Part shown: positions 1 through 12,162 of the stretch, piece after piece | How positions within the stretch are numbered: position 1 is the first letter of the stretch | How the letters are laid out: each line of letters begins with the position of its first letter | Assembly (NCBI GenBank): GCA_037039685.1 | Contig: JAWNGF010000008.1 | Span: 1,488,001 to 1,552,000 of the forward strand | Reading direction: 5' to 3' | DNA from: Ceratobasidium sp. AG-K | Lineage: Eukaryota > Basidiomycota > Agaricomycetes > Cantharellales > Ceratobasidiaceae | DNA length: 64,000 bases | The notes under the pieces: generated by a model | The model's database searches: none | Seen by the model: the letters and a program-made list of their open reading frames with translations, nothing else | What the model was told of the DNA's origin: nothing | Translations under genes and position numbers: made by a program

Positions 1-2635
1 CTGAAGGAGATACATGCTCTTGGGGTAGTTGGGTTCGCCTAAACCAACGTTTCATCAACAAACTTCACGAATAATCGAATCTACTTACCGGACTCTGCCT
101 CAAGCACTGGAGTATCAGACTCGGGACCCGTCTTGACCTTGCTGGAAGCGGAAGTGCGTTTTGCCTCAAAGCCCGCAACGTCTGCTTGAATGAACCTGAA
201 CAGCTGTAATGCATTTGCTGCCTGGAGCGGTAATGCTCAGTCTCCATGAGTCGTTAATTGTCCACAACCAAACTGACTCGTTCTTGAACCTCCGGATCCG
301 CACGAGTTGCAAACTGCTTCAGACTCTCTGCAGTACGCTCGACCTCCCGTAAAACTTCGGCGGCTGCTTCGTCGTCCCACCTCTCAGCGCGATCTGAGGC
401 CCAGAACCCAAATACTTTAAGAGCACTTTGAACACAGAGTGCTCCCGGGAGCGCTAGAGCTGTAGGCTGGAGCAGGTCAAGTAGCGTTTTCAGGGGAGAC
501 TCCAGCTCTCTACAAGTGGTCAACATGTAACTTTTTCAACCCCGGTCCACGCAAATTATGCTTACGATGCGTATTCTCCACATATCCATACTGCGGCATC
601 TACAACCTCCCACGCTCCCAGAGCCCAAAATGCGTCGTCTGCAATACATCGTGCTGCTATTGCAGCCGTGTGAGGGCGAATAGCTCGGACTCTGACCGCG
701 ATGTCCTTCAATAGAAAAGCGATTTCTGAGTCGACGCCAGATCCAGAGCTGGTTGACGAAACGTGGCGCGGGGGGAAGGTTGTAGACTGGGAAACATTGG
801 TGTCGCCCCCTGGAATAGATCCACATATCACATAGGCAAGATCAACAAGTACGGATAGTGCCCACTCAAAGTCTGGTACTGCTGAGTATGCATCTCGACT
901 AAGCATGTGAAGAATACGACGAGCTACGGTCACTCGATAAGCCTCAAGTTGAGACCGAGAGAGCGTGGCGGTAGCCGGGGAGGACTGGCTAGGATCCAAG
1001 GTAGCGCGTAACGCGGCCGAAGCAGACTGGGATGGTTGTGAGGTGGGTTTGACGAGAAAGTCGAGTAATTGTTGAACGATTGATTGAATATTATCTTGGG
1101 TCGCCTGTAACAGCTGTTGAGTCAGTTAACTACAAAGCAGCTCGACCTAACTCGCCATCGCAGTCAATAACTCAAGTGCACGCATTCGAATGCTCATATC
1201 CGAATCTTCGATACTTGAAAAGATGACATCTTGATGCTCAGCGACGAGATACGCGTGAGTAGGTGCAATCTTGGCCATCGCGAGAAGCGCGATATACTTT
1301 ACTGCACAAGCGAGCTATTTGGCTGGTGGCATCATTCATAATCGGGAAAACTCACGGTTTTGGTCAGAATCTCCCAGAAATACAGATAGTTTGGCGCTGC
1401 ACGTCCTTGCCATGCTTCCCTGCAGCATTCCTCCGACTATGACTGTATGAACGCACTCATAGAGAAGCGAGATTGCCGGTGTATTAGATATAAGATCAGA
1501 GAGGGGCCCCGATAGCTTCTTGGTAAGGCGTGGCTCGTGGGGCGCAAGGAACCCGAACTGTTTGGGGAGGGGGGGAAAGTAATACAATATTACATATCGC
1601 GAATGAAAGTCAAAATAAGCATGCATTCGAACTCTATAAATAGCTTCACACGACTAACCAACTTGACTATCTTGATCAGCATCCAGTTGTTGGATGCTGT
1701 GGTAAGGAGATGAAATAGCTGAGGTGCCAGTACCAAGTAATCCTTGGGCGACCTCCTGGCTAGTTCACATAGCACATTGACAGTCGCGGATACAACACCT
1801 GTTAGGCATAACTATGTAAATCAGGGCATGCTCTGTCACACTTCGAGCCGATGATAGTAATGCGCATACTAGCGGTCGGGTCTACTCACCAGGGTCGTCA
1901 TCCCCGAGCCTTTCCTTAAGCCTCTCCACGCCAATCGGTAATGCATCCGGGTATGTGAGGAGTAACTTGAAGAGCGTAACAACAGCGCTTTTACGGACAG
2001 ATGGGCGTGAGTTTGTCAGGAGTGCGAACACGTCTGAGGCTAGGTCTCGCGATAAATCAGGGGTGGCGAGATGCGAGAATCCGTTCAGGACCATGGGAAG
2101 GGAGGATGACATCGCATTCGACAAATCCTGTGTGGTATTTGTGAGATGATAGGGATCGATTATGAGTTTCGAATGGGGGTTGTATGTATTGGGGTCAACG
2201 TGATCGAATGTGGATCATCAGGTCAGTATTGGACAATACACAATAGACTTTATAACGTACCTTTTTTAGCAGATTCGTGGTCAGCATGAGTACATCCGTA
2301 TCCGCAGTGAATGATTGCACGGCCGCAAGATATCCTACAGCTTTCAGGTGGAATTTTGGGCTGGACATGACCTCCACGACGTAGAACGACGCCCAGCGCA
2401 TCGAGTGTCCAAGCATATCCAACTGCACCGAGTACACATCAACATATGGTAGAAAAAGTAATACAGGTATATGTCTCACGTAAATAAGTTTGAGGACAGC
2501 TGCTGCTTTGAGATCCATGTCTTTGCTCTTGACCTCGGTTCGGATTTCGTCAACAGCTTTAGCGATAAATTGGGATTCATCGCCTTTATTGGCGCGAAGT
2601 CCACGTATTAAATCTGAGAGTGTTCGCTCCCACAT
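1..2635 (-). CDS. APL5: AP-3 complex subunit delta (partial, 3' end beyond window)
   Basis: Large subunit of the AP-3 adaptor, which sorts cargo from Golgi/endosomes to the vacuole. The start is the second Met of its ORF (2635), giving MWERTLSDLIRGLR, the conserved delta N-terminus. Ten exons read in frame on the minus strand: 2635-2480, 2422-2261, 2127-1890, 1798-1659, 1557-1356, 1301-1156, 1104-566, 530-278, 221-89 and 38-1 (continuing out of the window). Conserved adaptin blocks appear in order: KAAAVLKLIY, VVEVMSSPKFHLK, VLMLTTNLLKK, FSHLATPDLSRDLASDV, NVLCELARRSPKDYL, NNWMLIKIVKL, AISLLYECVHTV, DSDQN, FEWALSVLVDL and QLFRFIQAD. Two oddities: the intron after exon 6 needs a GC donor (gcgagt), and the one after exon 7 is only about 35 bases. 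The hinge and ear regions are not in the window. Family assignment is firm; individual junctions are inferred. Confidence 0.93.
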
Positions 2636-3990
2636 TGTGAGAGTCAATCAATCTATTTAGATTCGAAAACGACTTGAAGCTTGCCGAGCTGGGAATCACA
2701 AGGACTGGTGGGGATGACAAATGGTCACATGACCGGAAGCAGAAGGTAAGCGCCAAATTATAACCAGTGAAACGCTTTGCTTGCATCTATCATTTTCTAG
2801 ACACCATGACGGGCTCATATGATAGATGCAAATGCCATTTCTGGGCCACTCACAGACGATGAAGTGACAATGCCGGCCCTTTAAGTAGATGACAACTACA
2901 CGACGAGGCATTCCAAATACATATCTATCAACTAATACTTTGACCCAGCTGGAAGATCCTGATCCCAAGTCAGCATACCCGTGGACTCAATCAGATCAGT
3001 ACGTGATACATACCTAACACAGACTCTCTTAAGCTCATTACTACTTTTCCGTCACACGGACTAGATACGACGGCGGCTCGCTTAATTAGAGTGACCACGG
3101 TAGCAAGTGTTCGCCGAAACGAGATGTATAAGTGTCACTACGGTCGAAAACTCTCGTAAGATATGGTCTGGTTATCACTACAAAATGGCTTAGTTGAGGT
3201 ATACCAAGCGAGGCTATAATTGCAGTTAGCTGAACCGTACTTCCACATCGCATGCGATTGTGCACACAGGAGCGTATGCTGCCCTACGAGTTAGAGTCTT
3301 AGGACTAATACCTCAAGCCCCGGTAGATACTGGGGTTGCAATATCAGGCGAAACATCTAGTTGCAACGTGACATGCCGTGCCTTGGCCCCACGCACGATT
3401 ACTGGCATGGGCAGGCCGTGGGTTGAGTGGCAGAAGAGACGCACACCCGTGTACCGAAGTTGCACTAATCTTTGTACTGTGAGTGTAGGTCAAAAGGCTG
3501 CATATATGGAGGCTGGACAACCATTTGACTCCAGTTGAAATTCGGTAGGCACATGGTCAGCCTCGTCCAGCTATGTGTCATGAATGCATGCTTATTTGGG
3601 CGTAAATCAGCCCGCGCTGGCTGATTTATTCCAAATGGTTGACACCTTGGAACCCCTATATGGAAGGACGACCGACGCTTATGGATACCCGCCTCAAAAA
3701 TAGGTCCTAATAATCCAACGTGGATGCAATCTCCCCTTTAGATTGGTTCATTACTACTGACAACCTAGCTCAGAGTCATGATGATTGCGAAATCATGTGC
3801 CCCGCCGCCGAGGCTGTTCAGTAGTTAATGATATCACGAAACGCCGTTCTACGGACCCATTGGGAGCTAAGCACCTATAAAATAACTTTATCCGGGCAGC
3901 CTTTTAGCCATCCACTCTCAACAATCTCAGAGCCTTTTCTAAATCCTTCAAGTTCATTTCTTTCACATACACGGCATTCCTGCAACTCCC
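2636..3990. other. Intergenic, no gene seen
   Basis: Divergent upstream space between the AP-3 delta gene (minus) and the polygalacturonase gene (plus). Short open frames exist, but none shows a recognisable motif, intron chain or signal peptide. The last 150 bases before 3991 include a pyrimidine-rich stretch and a TATAAAA-like run near 3876 that could be the polygalacturonase promoter. Confidence 0.5.
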
Positions 3991-5697
3991 ATGTCGAAGT
4001 TTACTGCTGCCTCGATCTTGGCCTTAGCTGCTGCCACTTTTGCTAGCCCAGTTGCACAGTCTCACGCGCTCGAGGCCCGCCAGAACTGCGTCGGTGTGAT
4101 CAACTCGATCGCTAGTGTTGCTGCTGCCGAGAAATGCAACACAGTACAGTGTTCTTTCGCCGTATCCCAGAAGGCGCAACGCTAATATTGAAGCCATTAG
4201 ATTAATATCGATGCATTTACAGTTCTCGCCACGCAAAAGCTAGTGATCAATGCAGTCGCTGGTGCGACTATTAACCTCAACGGGAACATTGTAGTAAGTG
4301 TATCTATGAGGCAATTATTACGGTACCTCTTAAACTGAACGTCTCTTAGTTTACGGCAGATACCTCTTTCCAGACAACGGGTCCCATCTTTACTTTGACG
4401 TGAGTTCACCACCCAGAGAATTTCCGCCAACGTGCACTAATGAATGGCAACTTGTTTCGACTGACATAGCGGGGATAACATTAACTGTATGGCAAACACC
4501 ATTTCGTTCACTTGTATTATCCTGACTCGCCATCACTCTGAACAGTCCATGGAAATGGTTTCACCATCGACGGCCAGGGGGGCAAGTACTGGGACGGCAA
4601 AGGGATTGCAGATGATGCACCCCAGAAAAAGCCTCACCCCATGATCAAGTGAGCCCACGCTAGTACATCCAGCTAATGATCACGCATCTGACCGGGTGCG
4701 ACCTCAGACTCAGTTGCAGCGGATTAGTAGAGAACCTCAATGTTCTAAACTCCCCCGCTCAGGTTTTCAGCATGGGCAACGACGCTGCTTTGCGCCTCTC
4801 TAAAATCCACATCGACAATTGTAAGCAAGTTGTCGCAGCATATATGCATTCTTCTAATACGCCCAACAAGCCGAGGGCAACACTCCCAATGCTCTCAGCG
4901 GCACCAAGCCTGCAGCACACAACACTGATGGATTCGATGGTACGCACGTTCCTAAGCTTGCACTCTGCGCGTGGCTAATCCAACTAAACTAGTATCCACC
5001 AACGATGTCACCATCGAGGACAGCACGATTATCAACCAGGACGACTGCATTGCAATCAACAATGGACAACGCATCACCTTCCAGCGCAACAATTGCACCG
5101 GTGGTCATGGTATCTCCGTGGCCTCTATTGATACCGGAAAAGTTGTCAAAACTGTTCAGATCATCGGTAACACAATCACTAAAAACGCTCAGGCTCTTCG
5201 CATCAAAACATTCCGTACGGCTACTAGGTAGGATTACTCGTAATCTGGGGAACATGTTCTAACCTCACATATCTAGTGGTTCGGTCAGTGACGTGACTTA
5301 TCGGGGCAACACGGCCACAGGCTGTCTCAACTATGGTGTGATCATCGACCAAAGCTATCCTGACACCCTCTCCAGTAATACTGGCGCCGGCGTCAAAATC
5401 TCCGTATGTCTTAGATACTTTCGTTCTGGTCCGTGTATTGCAGCTGACCTTGACTCATTAGGGGGTCAACTTTGAAGGCAGCAATAGCATCGCTGTTGCC
5501 GCTTCAGCCAAGGGTATGGTGGCAGTCAACTGTGCCCCAGGGGGTTGCACTGGTACGTCTCTTGACAATGATATAGATATGTTTGTTGATAATTGACGCT
5601 TGTGTGCGCAGGAACCTGGAACTGGGCTGGACTCAAGGTTTCTGGTGGGCCAAAGGGACCTATGAACTACAGCGGTATCATCAACTTCACTCAGTAG
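3991..5697 (+). CDS. Endopolygalacturonase (GH28), secreted
   Basis: Hydrolyses alpha-1,4-galacturonan in pectin outside the cell. The N-terminus MSKFTAASILALAAATFASP is a signal peptide, followed by a short propeptide ending near EARQNC. The coding sequence is split by many short introns; first exons are about 3991-4143, 4201-4293 and 4351-4399. All four GH28 active-site motifs are visible: NTDGFD (about 4921-4938), NQDDC (about 5034-5048), GGHGIS (about 5100) and RIK (about 5200-5208), with the parallel beta-helix context NVLNSPAQVFSM before them and a stop at 5695-5697 after INFTQ. Endo activity is inferred from overall similarity to fungal endo-PGs. All catalytic residues are present, so the enzyme is probably active. 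Confidence 0.92.
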
Positions 5698-6214
5698 GAG
5701 TATAATTCAATGGCTTGAATGCTGTAACACATAGCTAGAATTAACCTCAATTTATTTCTCTGTACTATTTCCTTCCCGTGCATGTTTATTCTCTTGAATC
5801 GCTTTCGGATAGTAATGACTAAGAATAACCACGGCCTTGGTAATATTTTTTGGCTCGGGAACTCCGTTTACTCTAGGATTTCATTGAGATACAGTCGTAC
5901 CTCTTGCCTTGCGACCTCCATACTAGCAACAACTGAATTGCTTAGACTTGTGTAATGTGTGGGGACGGTTGGATTTTCGTGCGGGCTTCCACCATCAGCT
6001 TTCAAGTCAAGAGATACGACTGCGTGCAAAATTTTGGGTGCTTTAAGTCATAAAAACCAGGGGACTAATCATAGCTCTTTTCGCGACGGCGCTGAACTAG
6101 CTCTGAAGGCGGCAGAATGGAACACCTACTCCATTCGGCTGTTGTCTTATCACCGAGACCACGTGCTAGAGTTAGGTGATCCTTAGTCATCCCACTGTTG
6201 TCCAACCGGCCACG
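5698..6214. other. Intergenic between polygalacturonase and FIP1
   Basis: 3' flank of the polygalacturonase gene followed by the presumed promoter and 5' UTR of FIP1. No further gene is seen. Confidence 0.5.
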
Positions 6215-9044
6215 ATGGACGACGAAGACGCGTTTCTGTACGGCGACTCGAGTGCGCCCAAAGCAGCGCCACAACCCCTGCCCGTAACGGCGGCAATCGG
6301 GGGGGATGATATTCTCGACTTTGAGCTGGATGGTGAGAACACTTTTGGCCGGAAGCAGAGACCTGTATTTTCCTTATTCCAATATTAATCCATTTGTTTC
6401 CTGTTGATAACCGTGTGTTTTGTCAGAAACGCCGTATGAGACGCCGCCTAGGACAAACGAGGAGCTCGTTGACAAGCCCAGTGCGGTTGCTGCGCCACTG
6501 GCTGGACTTGGGTTGCCTGAAGACCAGGGAGAACCGCCACAACTCGAACTGGCGCCGACTGAGGAGCAAAACCAGGAGGGAGGCGGTGAAGGGGAAGAGG
6601 AGGAGGAGGAAGAAGAGGAAGAAGAGTCGGATAGTGTGAGTTCTGTTCATTGTCCACTTTTGGCGTGGGATATTGAGTCGGCACGGCCTAGGACATTGAA
6701 ATCATCACAGAGGCGCCGACTCGTTCGATCGACTTTCGCGCTTCAAGACCTAATGCTCCGGTCGCACCCGCACCCAGGGCACCCTCCGCTCCAATGCGCC
6801 GTATGTATCTCTTGCCTATTCGCCGTTAGCGCTCTCTCACATTCCTGCAGCCGTCCATCTCACGACCGAGTACACTCCAAAAGCTCGACCAACCGACGCA
6901 GGTCCACCAAACCCATCCATCTCCCAAATACCAGAACCCGACCGTGCTGCTCAACCCCCGCAGGCCGGTTCTCAACAACACTCTCCCCAGCCACCGACAC
7001 AACCGCAACTCCAACCCTCTCAGCCCCAAAATACCGCAGAGCTGCTGCCCGACCCCGTCCGTGCGCCGCCTTCGCACCCCTCGATTGACCCCTCTGCGCC
7101 GGGATTACTTGTTGTACCTGGAACGCTCCAAGCTCGACCAGTTTGGGAAGTTGATTTGGATAGTTTAAACTCCAAGGCAAGTACTCGAGTTTGACGCGTC
7201 AAGTGATGCTAACGTGTTTGATCTGCTTCGTTTATCGTCAATCTTCTCGAACTGGAACTCGCACGACCTCGCTTTAATGACGTCACCAACCGCCAATTAA
7301 TTCTCTATCATGCTTCAACTCGTCTCTCTTGTCGCCCCTAATCCGCCATTCCAAACTCGACACCCAAATTTGGATTTTCCAATTTTTCACCCGTCGCTAG
7401 TCATGGCGCCGACCCGGAGCGAACATCAGCGACTGGTTCAACTATGGATTTGACGAAATCAGCTGGGAAACTTATTGCATGCGACGCAAAGAACTCAGCG
7501 AAACCGCAGCTGGGCTCAAGGCAAACGTCTTGGTACGCGTTCCTACAACCCTACCCCATCATCGTATTGAACACCCCCCAACAGAACGTCGCCGGCCTAC
7601 CAGAGGACCAACTCCTCAACCTTCCACCAGAAATGCGCTCCGTTGTGCTCGGAACCGCAGCAATGCTCCCTCTCGGCGGTCAAGCGCCCAACGGAAAGCG
7701 GATGCAAGGCCCGGGTATGTCCGTCGGCGGACCACCCGGAATGGGCGGCCCCGGTCCAAACATGGGTCCAGGAATGGGCCCAGGCATGGGTGGTGCTCCA
7801 GGCGGAATGGGTGGACCGGGTCTCGGGATGGGTCCAGGCGGCGGAATGGGTCCTGGCCCAGGTATGGGCGGTCCCGGGCCTGGCATGGGTGGACCAGGGC
7901 CAAACATGGGAGGACCAGGACCTAATATGGGACCCAACATGGGCGGCGGGCCTGGTATGGGTGGCATGGGTGGTCCTGTCGGTAAGATGGGCATGGGCAT
8001 GGGTCCGGGAAACCCCGGCGGTATGGGTGGGCCAATGGGGATGATGGGGCCCGGGCCTAATATGTTGGGCATGAATATGATGAACATGCCGCCGGAGATG
8101 ATGATGCAGATGGGGTAAGTGGGAGTTGTGATTTAAAGTACCAAGTGCTCGAAATTGACCGTGGAATGTAATCAGCAGAATGGGCATGATGAATGGACAC
8201 AACGCACAAGAAGAATACGAGGACGACGAAACTTCTGGACTCGAAAGGGCATCAGAGAAAGAGCGTGCCAGTGAAGACAAGAGCCAAGGACAAGGAACCC
8301 CTAATCAAACCGAAAGCCCGTTGGATTCATTGTCCAAGGTGAGTTTATATCGTACATCTATATCTGCATTTACGAAATTTCCCAACTTCAGGAGGTCACT
8401 CTGAATGCCCCTACCGAACCTTCCGGCCGAGGCAGCTTCCGTGGACGTGCAGCAGCGGCTCGGGCTCGTGGTATGGCTGCGCGTGGGCGTGGACGCGGAG
8501 ACTTCCACGGCGCAGGCAAGTCCATCACCTCCAACCATTTCCCATTCTTACACCCCCTCAGCTACCGTGCGCCCTTCCTCCCCTCTCCCACCCAACGTCC
8601 CCACCGGCCCTCGGAACCCCAACACACGTTCGTACAAAGACAAGGACCGTGACGGGGACAGTAAAGTCCACGGTCTGGATTATGGTGGAGACCGTGAACG
8701 TACGCAGTCCGAGGACGGACGACGACACCGTGATCGGGAGGCTGACCGTCACCGTGAGCGGGACAGGGAGCGCGACCGTGATCGTGATCGTGAGCGGGAG
8801 CGCGACCATCGAGACCGGGATAGAGATCGGGACAGAGATCGTGATCGGGAGCGAGACCGGGATACGAGGGATCGAGACCGTGAGAGGGGGAAAAGTGAGG
8901 TTCGGGACAAGGCTGGGTCTGGGAGGTAAGAAAATTTACAAGCGCCGTTAAACAATGCAACTCACCCTGTGCTCTTGTCCACGCAGGAAACGTGCTCATT
9001 CTCGAGAAAGCGACGAGGGGAGTGGGAGGTCGAAACGACGCTAG
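6215..9044 (+). CDS. FIP1: FIP1-like pre-mRNA 3'-end processing factor
   Basis: Subunit of the cleavage and polyadenylation factor; Fip1 links poly(A) polymerase to the complex in the nucleus. The start at 6215 gives MDDEDAFLYGDS. Order of parts: acidic N-terminal region with a Glu tract (about 6585-6630); a Pro/Ser-rich stretch; the conserved Fip1 motif around VWEVDLDSLNSK (about 7141-7172) and ISDWFNYGFDEISWETYC (about 7424-7477), split by an intron; a Gly/Pro/Met repeat (GMGGPGPNMGPG type, 7710-8115); an RGRG segment (about 8440-8520); and an Arg/Asp/Glu dipeptide tail (about 8690-8900) ending in basic KRAHSRESDE and SKRR, stop at 9044. The RD/RE tail resembles the RD domain of longer animal FIP1L1; yeast Fip1 lacks it. 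Exon edges between 6390 and 7440 and around 8115-8520 were not all fixed. Confidence 0.88.
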
Positions 9045-10420
9045 TGCACATGTTGATTTTGGGATTGGTCGCTGTGGTTTGGAGTTGGAGCGGGAGGGGC
9101 TAACCTCACCAATTGCTGTATCGTATGTTGCTTTATTCGTATGCATGGTCTTCAACTCCGTTGGAATTTTGTCGGGACGCTCGCGAACCGGCTGCATGCC
9201 GGACACATGATAAGCGGCTCGCCATTGAGCGCTATTGACGTGATATGCTTGAGGTCAACAGGTTTGATGGGAGCATCTATTCATTGGGATGACGTTAGGC
9301 CCTTGCATAAGTATATAGATTCGACCAACAGTTTCGAGCGAGATAAAAACGTCTTGCTTCGTGTCCATTCCCTCAAGTTCAAATCTACGTAATGACAATT
9401 GCCTTCAAGTTTTGTACGACTGCTCAAATGCATGCTAGCTAGAAATCCGAAGATCCGTCGCCGAGAATTGATCCGCAAGTCCTACTGTAACGTTGTAATG
9501 CTGTTCTCATAAGCCCTCAGCATAAGCCCACCTGCGTAATGACACTCACAGCCGGGGCATCCACAAGCATTAATACGGTACTAAGCTTTACACATCCTTG
9601 GGAGTGTTGCACATGCTCGCAACTTCTTGCTATATGCGAACTGACCGCGTGAGCCACCATCCAAACAGGAATTGTCCTCAGCCACCCCAGGCCGGTCATG
9701 TGGCTTACGTCATAATTCGCCGAGGTGGCTACTATGTGTGGCATCCATTCTAGGATGTTCCTGCTTTCTTTACTGTAATGATATTATCCTTGCCCCGCAC
9801 CCAACGACGCCACTTTGGAAGCATCGGATATATGATGCGTCAGTACTGGATTACGACCTCCGAACGAGATCACCAGCTCGGGATTGTGAGCTATAGTGCC
9901 TTATGGCAGTAACTATATGCCCGTGACCAAGGAGGGCCTGGAGTTAGGCTGTTTATGGGCTACCACGTTGAGAGGTGAATATTCGGTGGTGCGTTAAATT
10001 GACGTGTGCGTGCAGAGGCTTTAAAACGCCATCTAATTCCGAGAGTCCATCTGAAAGTACCAGATATATTTGTTTCCATAAGTCTCAGCTACGCACAGAG
10101 GTCAAAGGCCAATATACATCCCTTGTTGCTTCCCAGTTTATATCATCCCTATTCCATGCTTGAGCCCATTGTGGAAGAAATGACGTTGACAAAGTAGTTG
10201 TTCTGGGTTCATAAGCCAGTTACTAACCCCTAACATGACATGGCGCCGATCGCTTTATGGCGGAACGAAAAAAATCTAGTTAATGACCTTTCCGATTGCC
10301 GACTTACAAGCACCACTTCTGGGCGGAGCAGCCGATCGGCACCGGTAATTTAGTGGGCGAACACGCATTGCTTGGTGCGTTAACCAGTCCTCCCCCTCAT
10401 TCCTCTACTACCATTCCGCG
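9045..10420. other. Intergenic, no gene seen
   Basis: No open frame here has a recognisable family motif or plausible splice chain. Presumed FIP1 3' flank followed by gene-poor sequence. Confidence 0.45.
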
Positions 10421-10537
10421 ATGGCACGCACCGACGTACCCGTATGCGTCATAACTGGTTTCAGTTCTGGCGTTGGCAGAGAACCTGTTCTATTTAGTGT
10501 CATCTCAACCGCAGAGGAGTTCGCGCCACTGAAATGA
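10421..10537 (+). pseudogene. 5' fragment of a short-chain dehydrogenase/reductase
   Basis: An ATG at 10421 opens a frame reading MARTDVPVCVITGFSSGVGR, which matches the start of classical SDR enzymes: first beta strand plus the TGxxxGxG nucleotide-binding loop (here TGFSSGVG). After about 22 codons the similarity stops and the frame ends at 10537. No catalytic YxxxK segment was found downstream. The upstream 30 bases are pyrimidine-rich like a fungal 5' leader, so this looks like the promoter-proximal remnant of a deleted SDR gene. The match is short, hence modest confidence. Confidence 0.45.
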
Positions 10538-11375
10538 GCCTACATACTACTCTTTCAAGACCAGGAGGTGGTCGCAAAGACACGAAATATTTTTAAAAGA
10601 AATTTAGGATTTAACACAATTTGGCGCAGTTATTTATAGCCTTGACATCACGTATCCATCGAAAATCCTCTAAAACATAGCGGATCAGGTTATCAGCATA
10701 TAGGAGTAGGTTGTCTGATAAATAACGCCAAGTGTTCATGGATTATTTAATCAACTCCGGACTCTACTCAAGTGGGGGTAGATAGTCGATGTTGGGACTG
10801 ATTGAAAAAATTATACCGGAGGGGATACTCGATATGTTCAGCGTGAGTAGGTTTCGGCCGTCATAGACGCTATGGGTCATTGAAAGCTGTCCAGACGTTT
10901 TCAGGACCTCAATAGCACACAGGCTTTCCCTGTTACACTTCCGAGGAAATGCAGGGTGAGAAATTAACTACTAATTTGCACGTACGACTCTACGGGGACA
11001 CCTCGGCCCCTATCCAAGTAGAGCTTCGCAAGACCAACGATAGACTCGAGAAGTGGGATGATGTAACCTGCTCTATCAGCGTTGCTGAGGGAAGGAAAGA
11101 TACTAAAACATGGTCCCTCACTTTGTCGCCGTACTAATTATCCTATGAGCCAGGCCAAAAAACTTTGCCAAACGAACCCACGCATATATCTTGCCGATAA
11201 TACAACAGCCGTTACAAAACCGTGAAGACCAAATCGCATATATTCTCATTCCAACCCCACTTATTCCCAGATGAATAAGCCCTTGGTTTTTTATATGACA
11301 GGTACGTATCCAACCAAACGTATAAAGGGCATCATATCCGTGCCCGTTACCTATGGGTAGGTGCCGCACTTGCAT
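10538..11375. other. Intergenic, AT-rich, no gene seen
   Basis: Short open frame at 10949-11137 has no recognisable motif. Nothing else is supported. Confidence 0.4.
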
Positions 11376-12162
11376 TTACAGGCCGAGGATGCCAATGCAA
11401 AGGTTGAACTTGACCGTGATCAAAACGCTAACGTTAATGCTGCAGGAAGGTCAGCGCTATTACCTATTACTCGTTTTTGAACTGGTTACGACTTACAGAA
11501 CTTTGATCAAAACCAGCAAAAGGGCGCCGAGGCCGTTGCAGGTCGAAAGCAAGGCCTTCAAGGCGACGTCAAGCTTGACACATAGTTGAAGGAAGACTTC
11601 AAACTCGACCGCGCCTTTGGATGCCCATTTGCCGCAGTGGGTCGCGACCGACTATAGGACATGAAAGTTAGAGCCTTGCAATGTCAACAATCGTGGGGAG
11701 GCTTACAATGAGTATAGAAACAAGCAGGTTGACAATGATGGTGATTTTGCCGTTGAGGAGTCCGAGGAGATCCACGTCAAGCTTGACAATGAGAGCGACG
11801 GCAGCGTTAATGAGAGCCTCAATTTTGATGATCACATTATCAGGCTTAGTTCCATCCTCCAAGCATTTGTCTACACTCAGTATTTAGCACTCTGAAATGC
11901 TATGGTTGAAAGAAATACGAAACATACCCAAAAGTCCAAGCTGAACATCAATATCAGCCTTGAGTTGAACAAGGATTGCCTCAGTCTTCGTTCCAGTAGT
12001 GCAGCCAAGTGCACAGGTACCGCGGGGCATAAGCCCACGCTCAGATAGGGCGACGGCCGGAGCAGGTCCCGCAATGGGTGAGGCACATGCAAAGAGAGCA
12101 AGCGACGACAGGAAGACCAAGAAAAGAGTAGTGAAACGGGAGAATGAGTGGGAGATTTGCAT
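11376..12162 (-). CDS. Divergent member of the small secreted amphipathic-protein family
   Basis: Four exons read in frame on the minus strand: 12162-11938, 11870-11707, 11651-11497 and 11439-11376. The product begins with a signal peptide (MQISHSFSRFTTLFLVFLSS), has a Pro/Ala-rich pro-segment and a likely protease site at MPR|GTC, then alternating Val/Leu/Ile and Lys/Asp helices (for example KADIDVQLGLL, IVKLDVDLLGLL, CVKLDVALKALL), and ends ILGL. Intron number, positions and phases match the genes near 22-28 and 49-55 kb, as do landmark residues (DKC..DGTKP versus NKC..DCKP; HCGKW versus ACGKW). Sequence identity to them is low, so this is an old paralog. Function unknown; the amphipathic helices and Cys residues suggest a lipid- or surface-active secreted protein, which is inference. 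Confidence 0.8.

Noticed and set aside
7597..8280. Long minus-strand open frames opposite the FIP1 gene
   Set aside because: They mirror the low-complexity Gly/Pro/Met and RD repeats in antisense; no start context, introns or family motifs.
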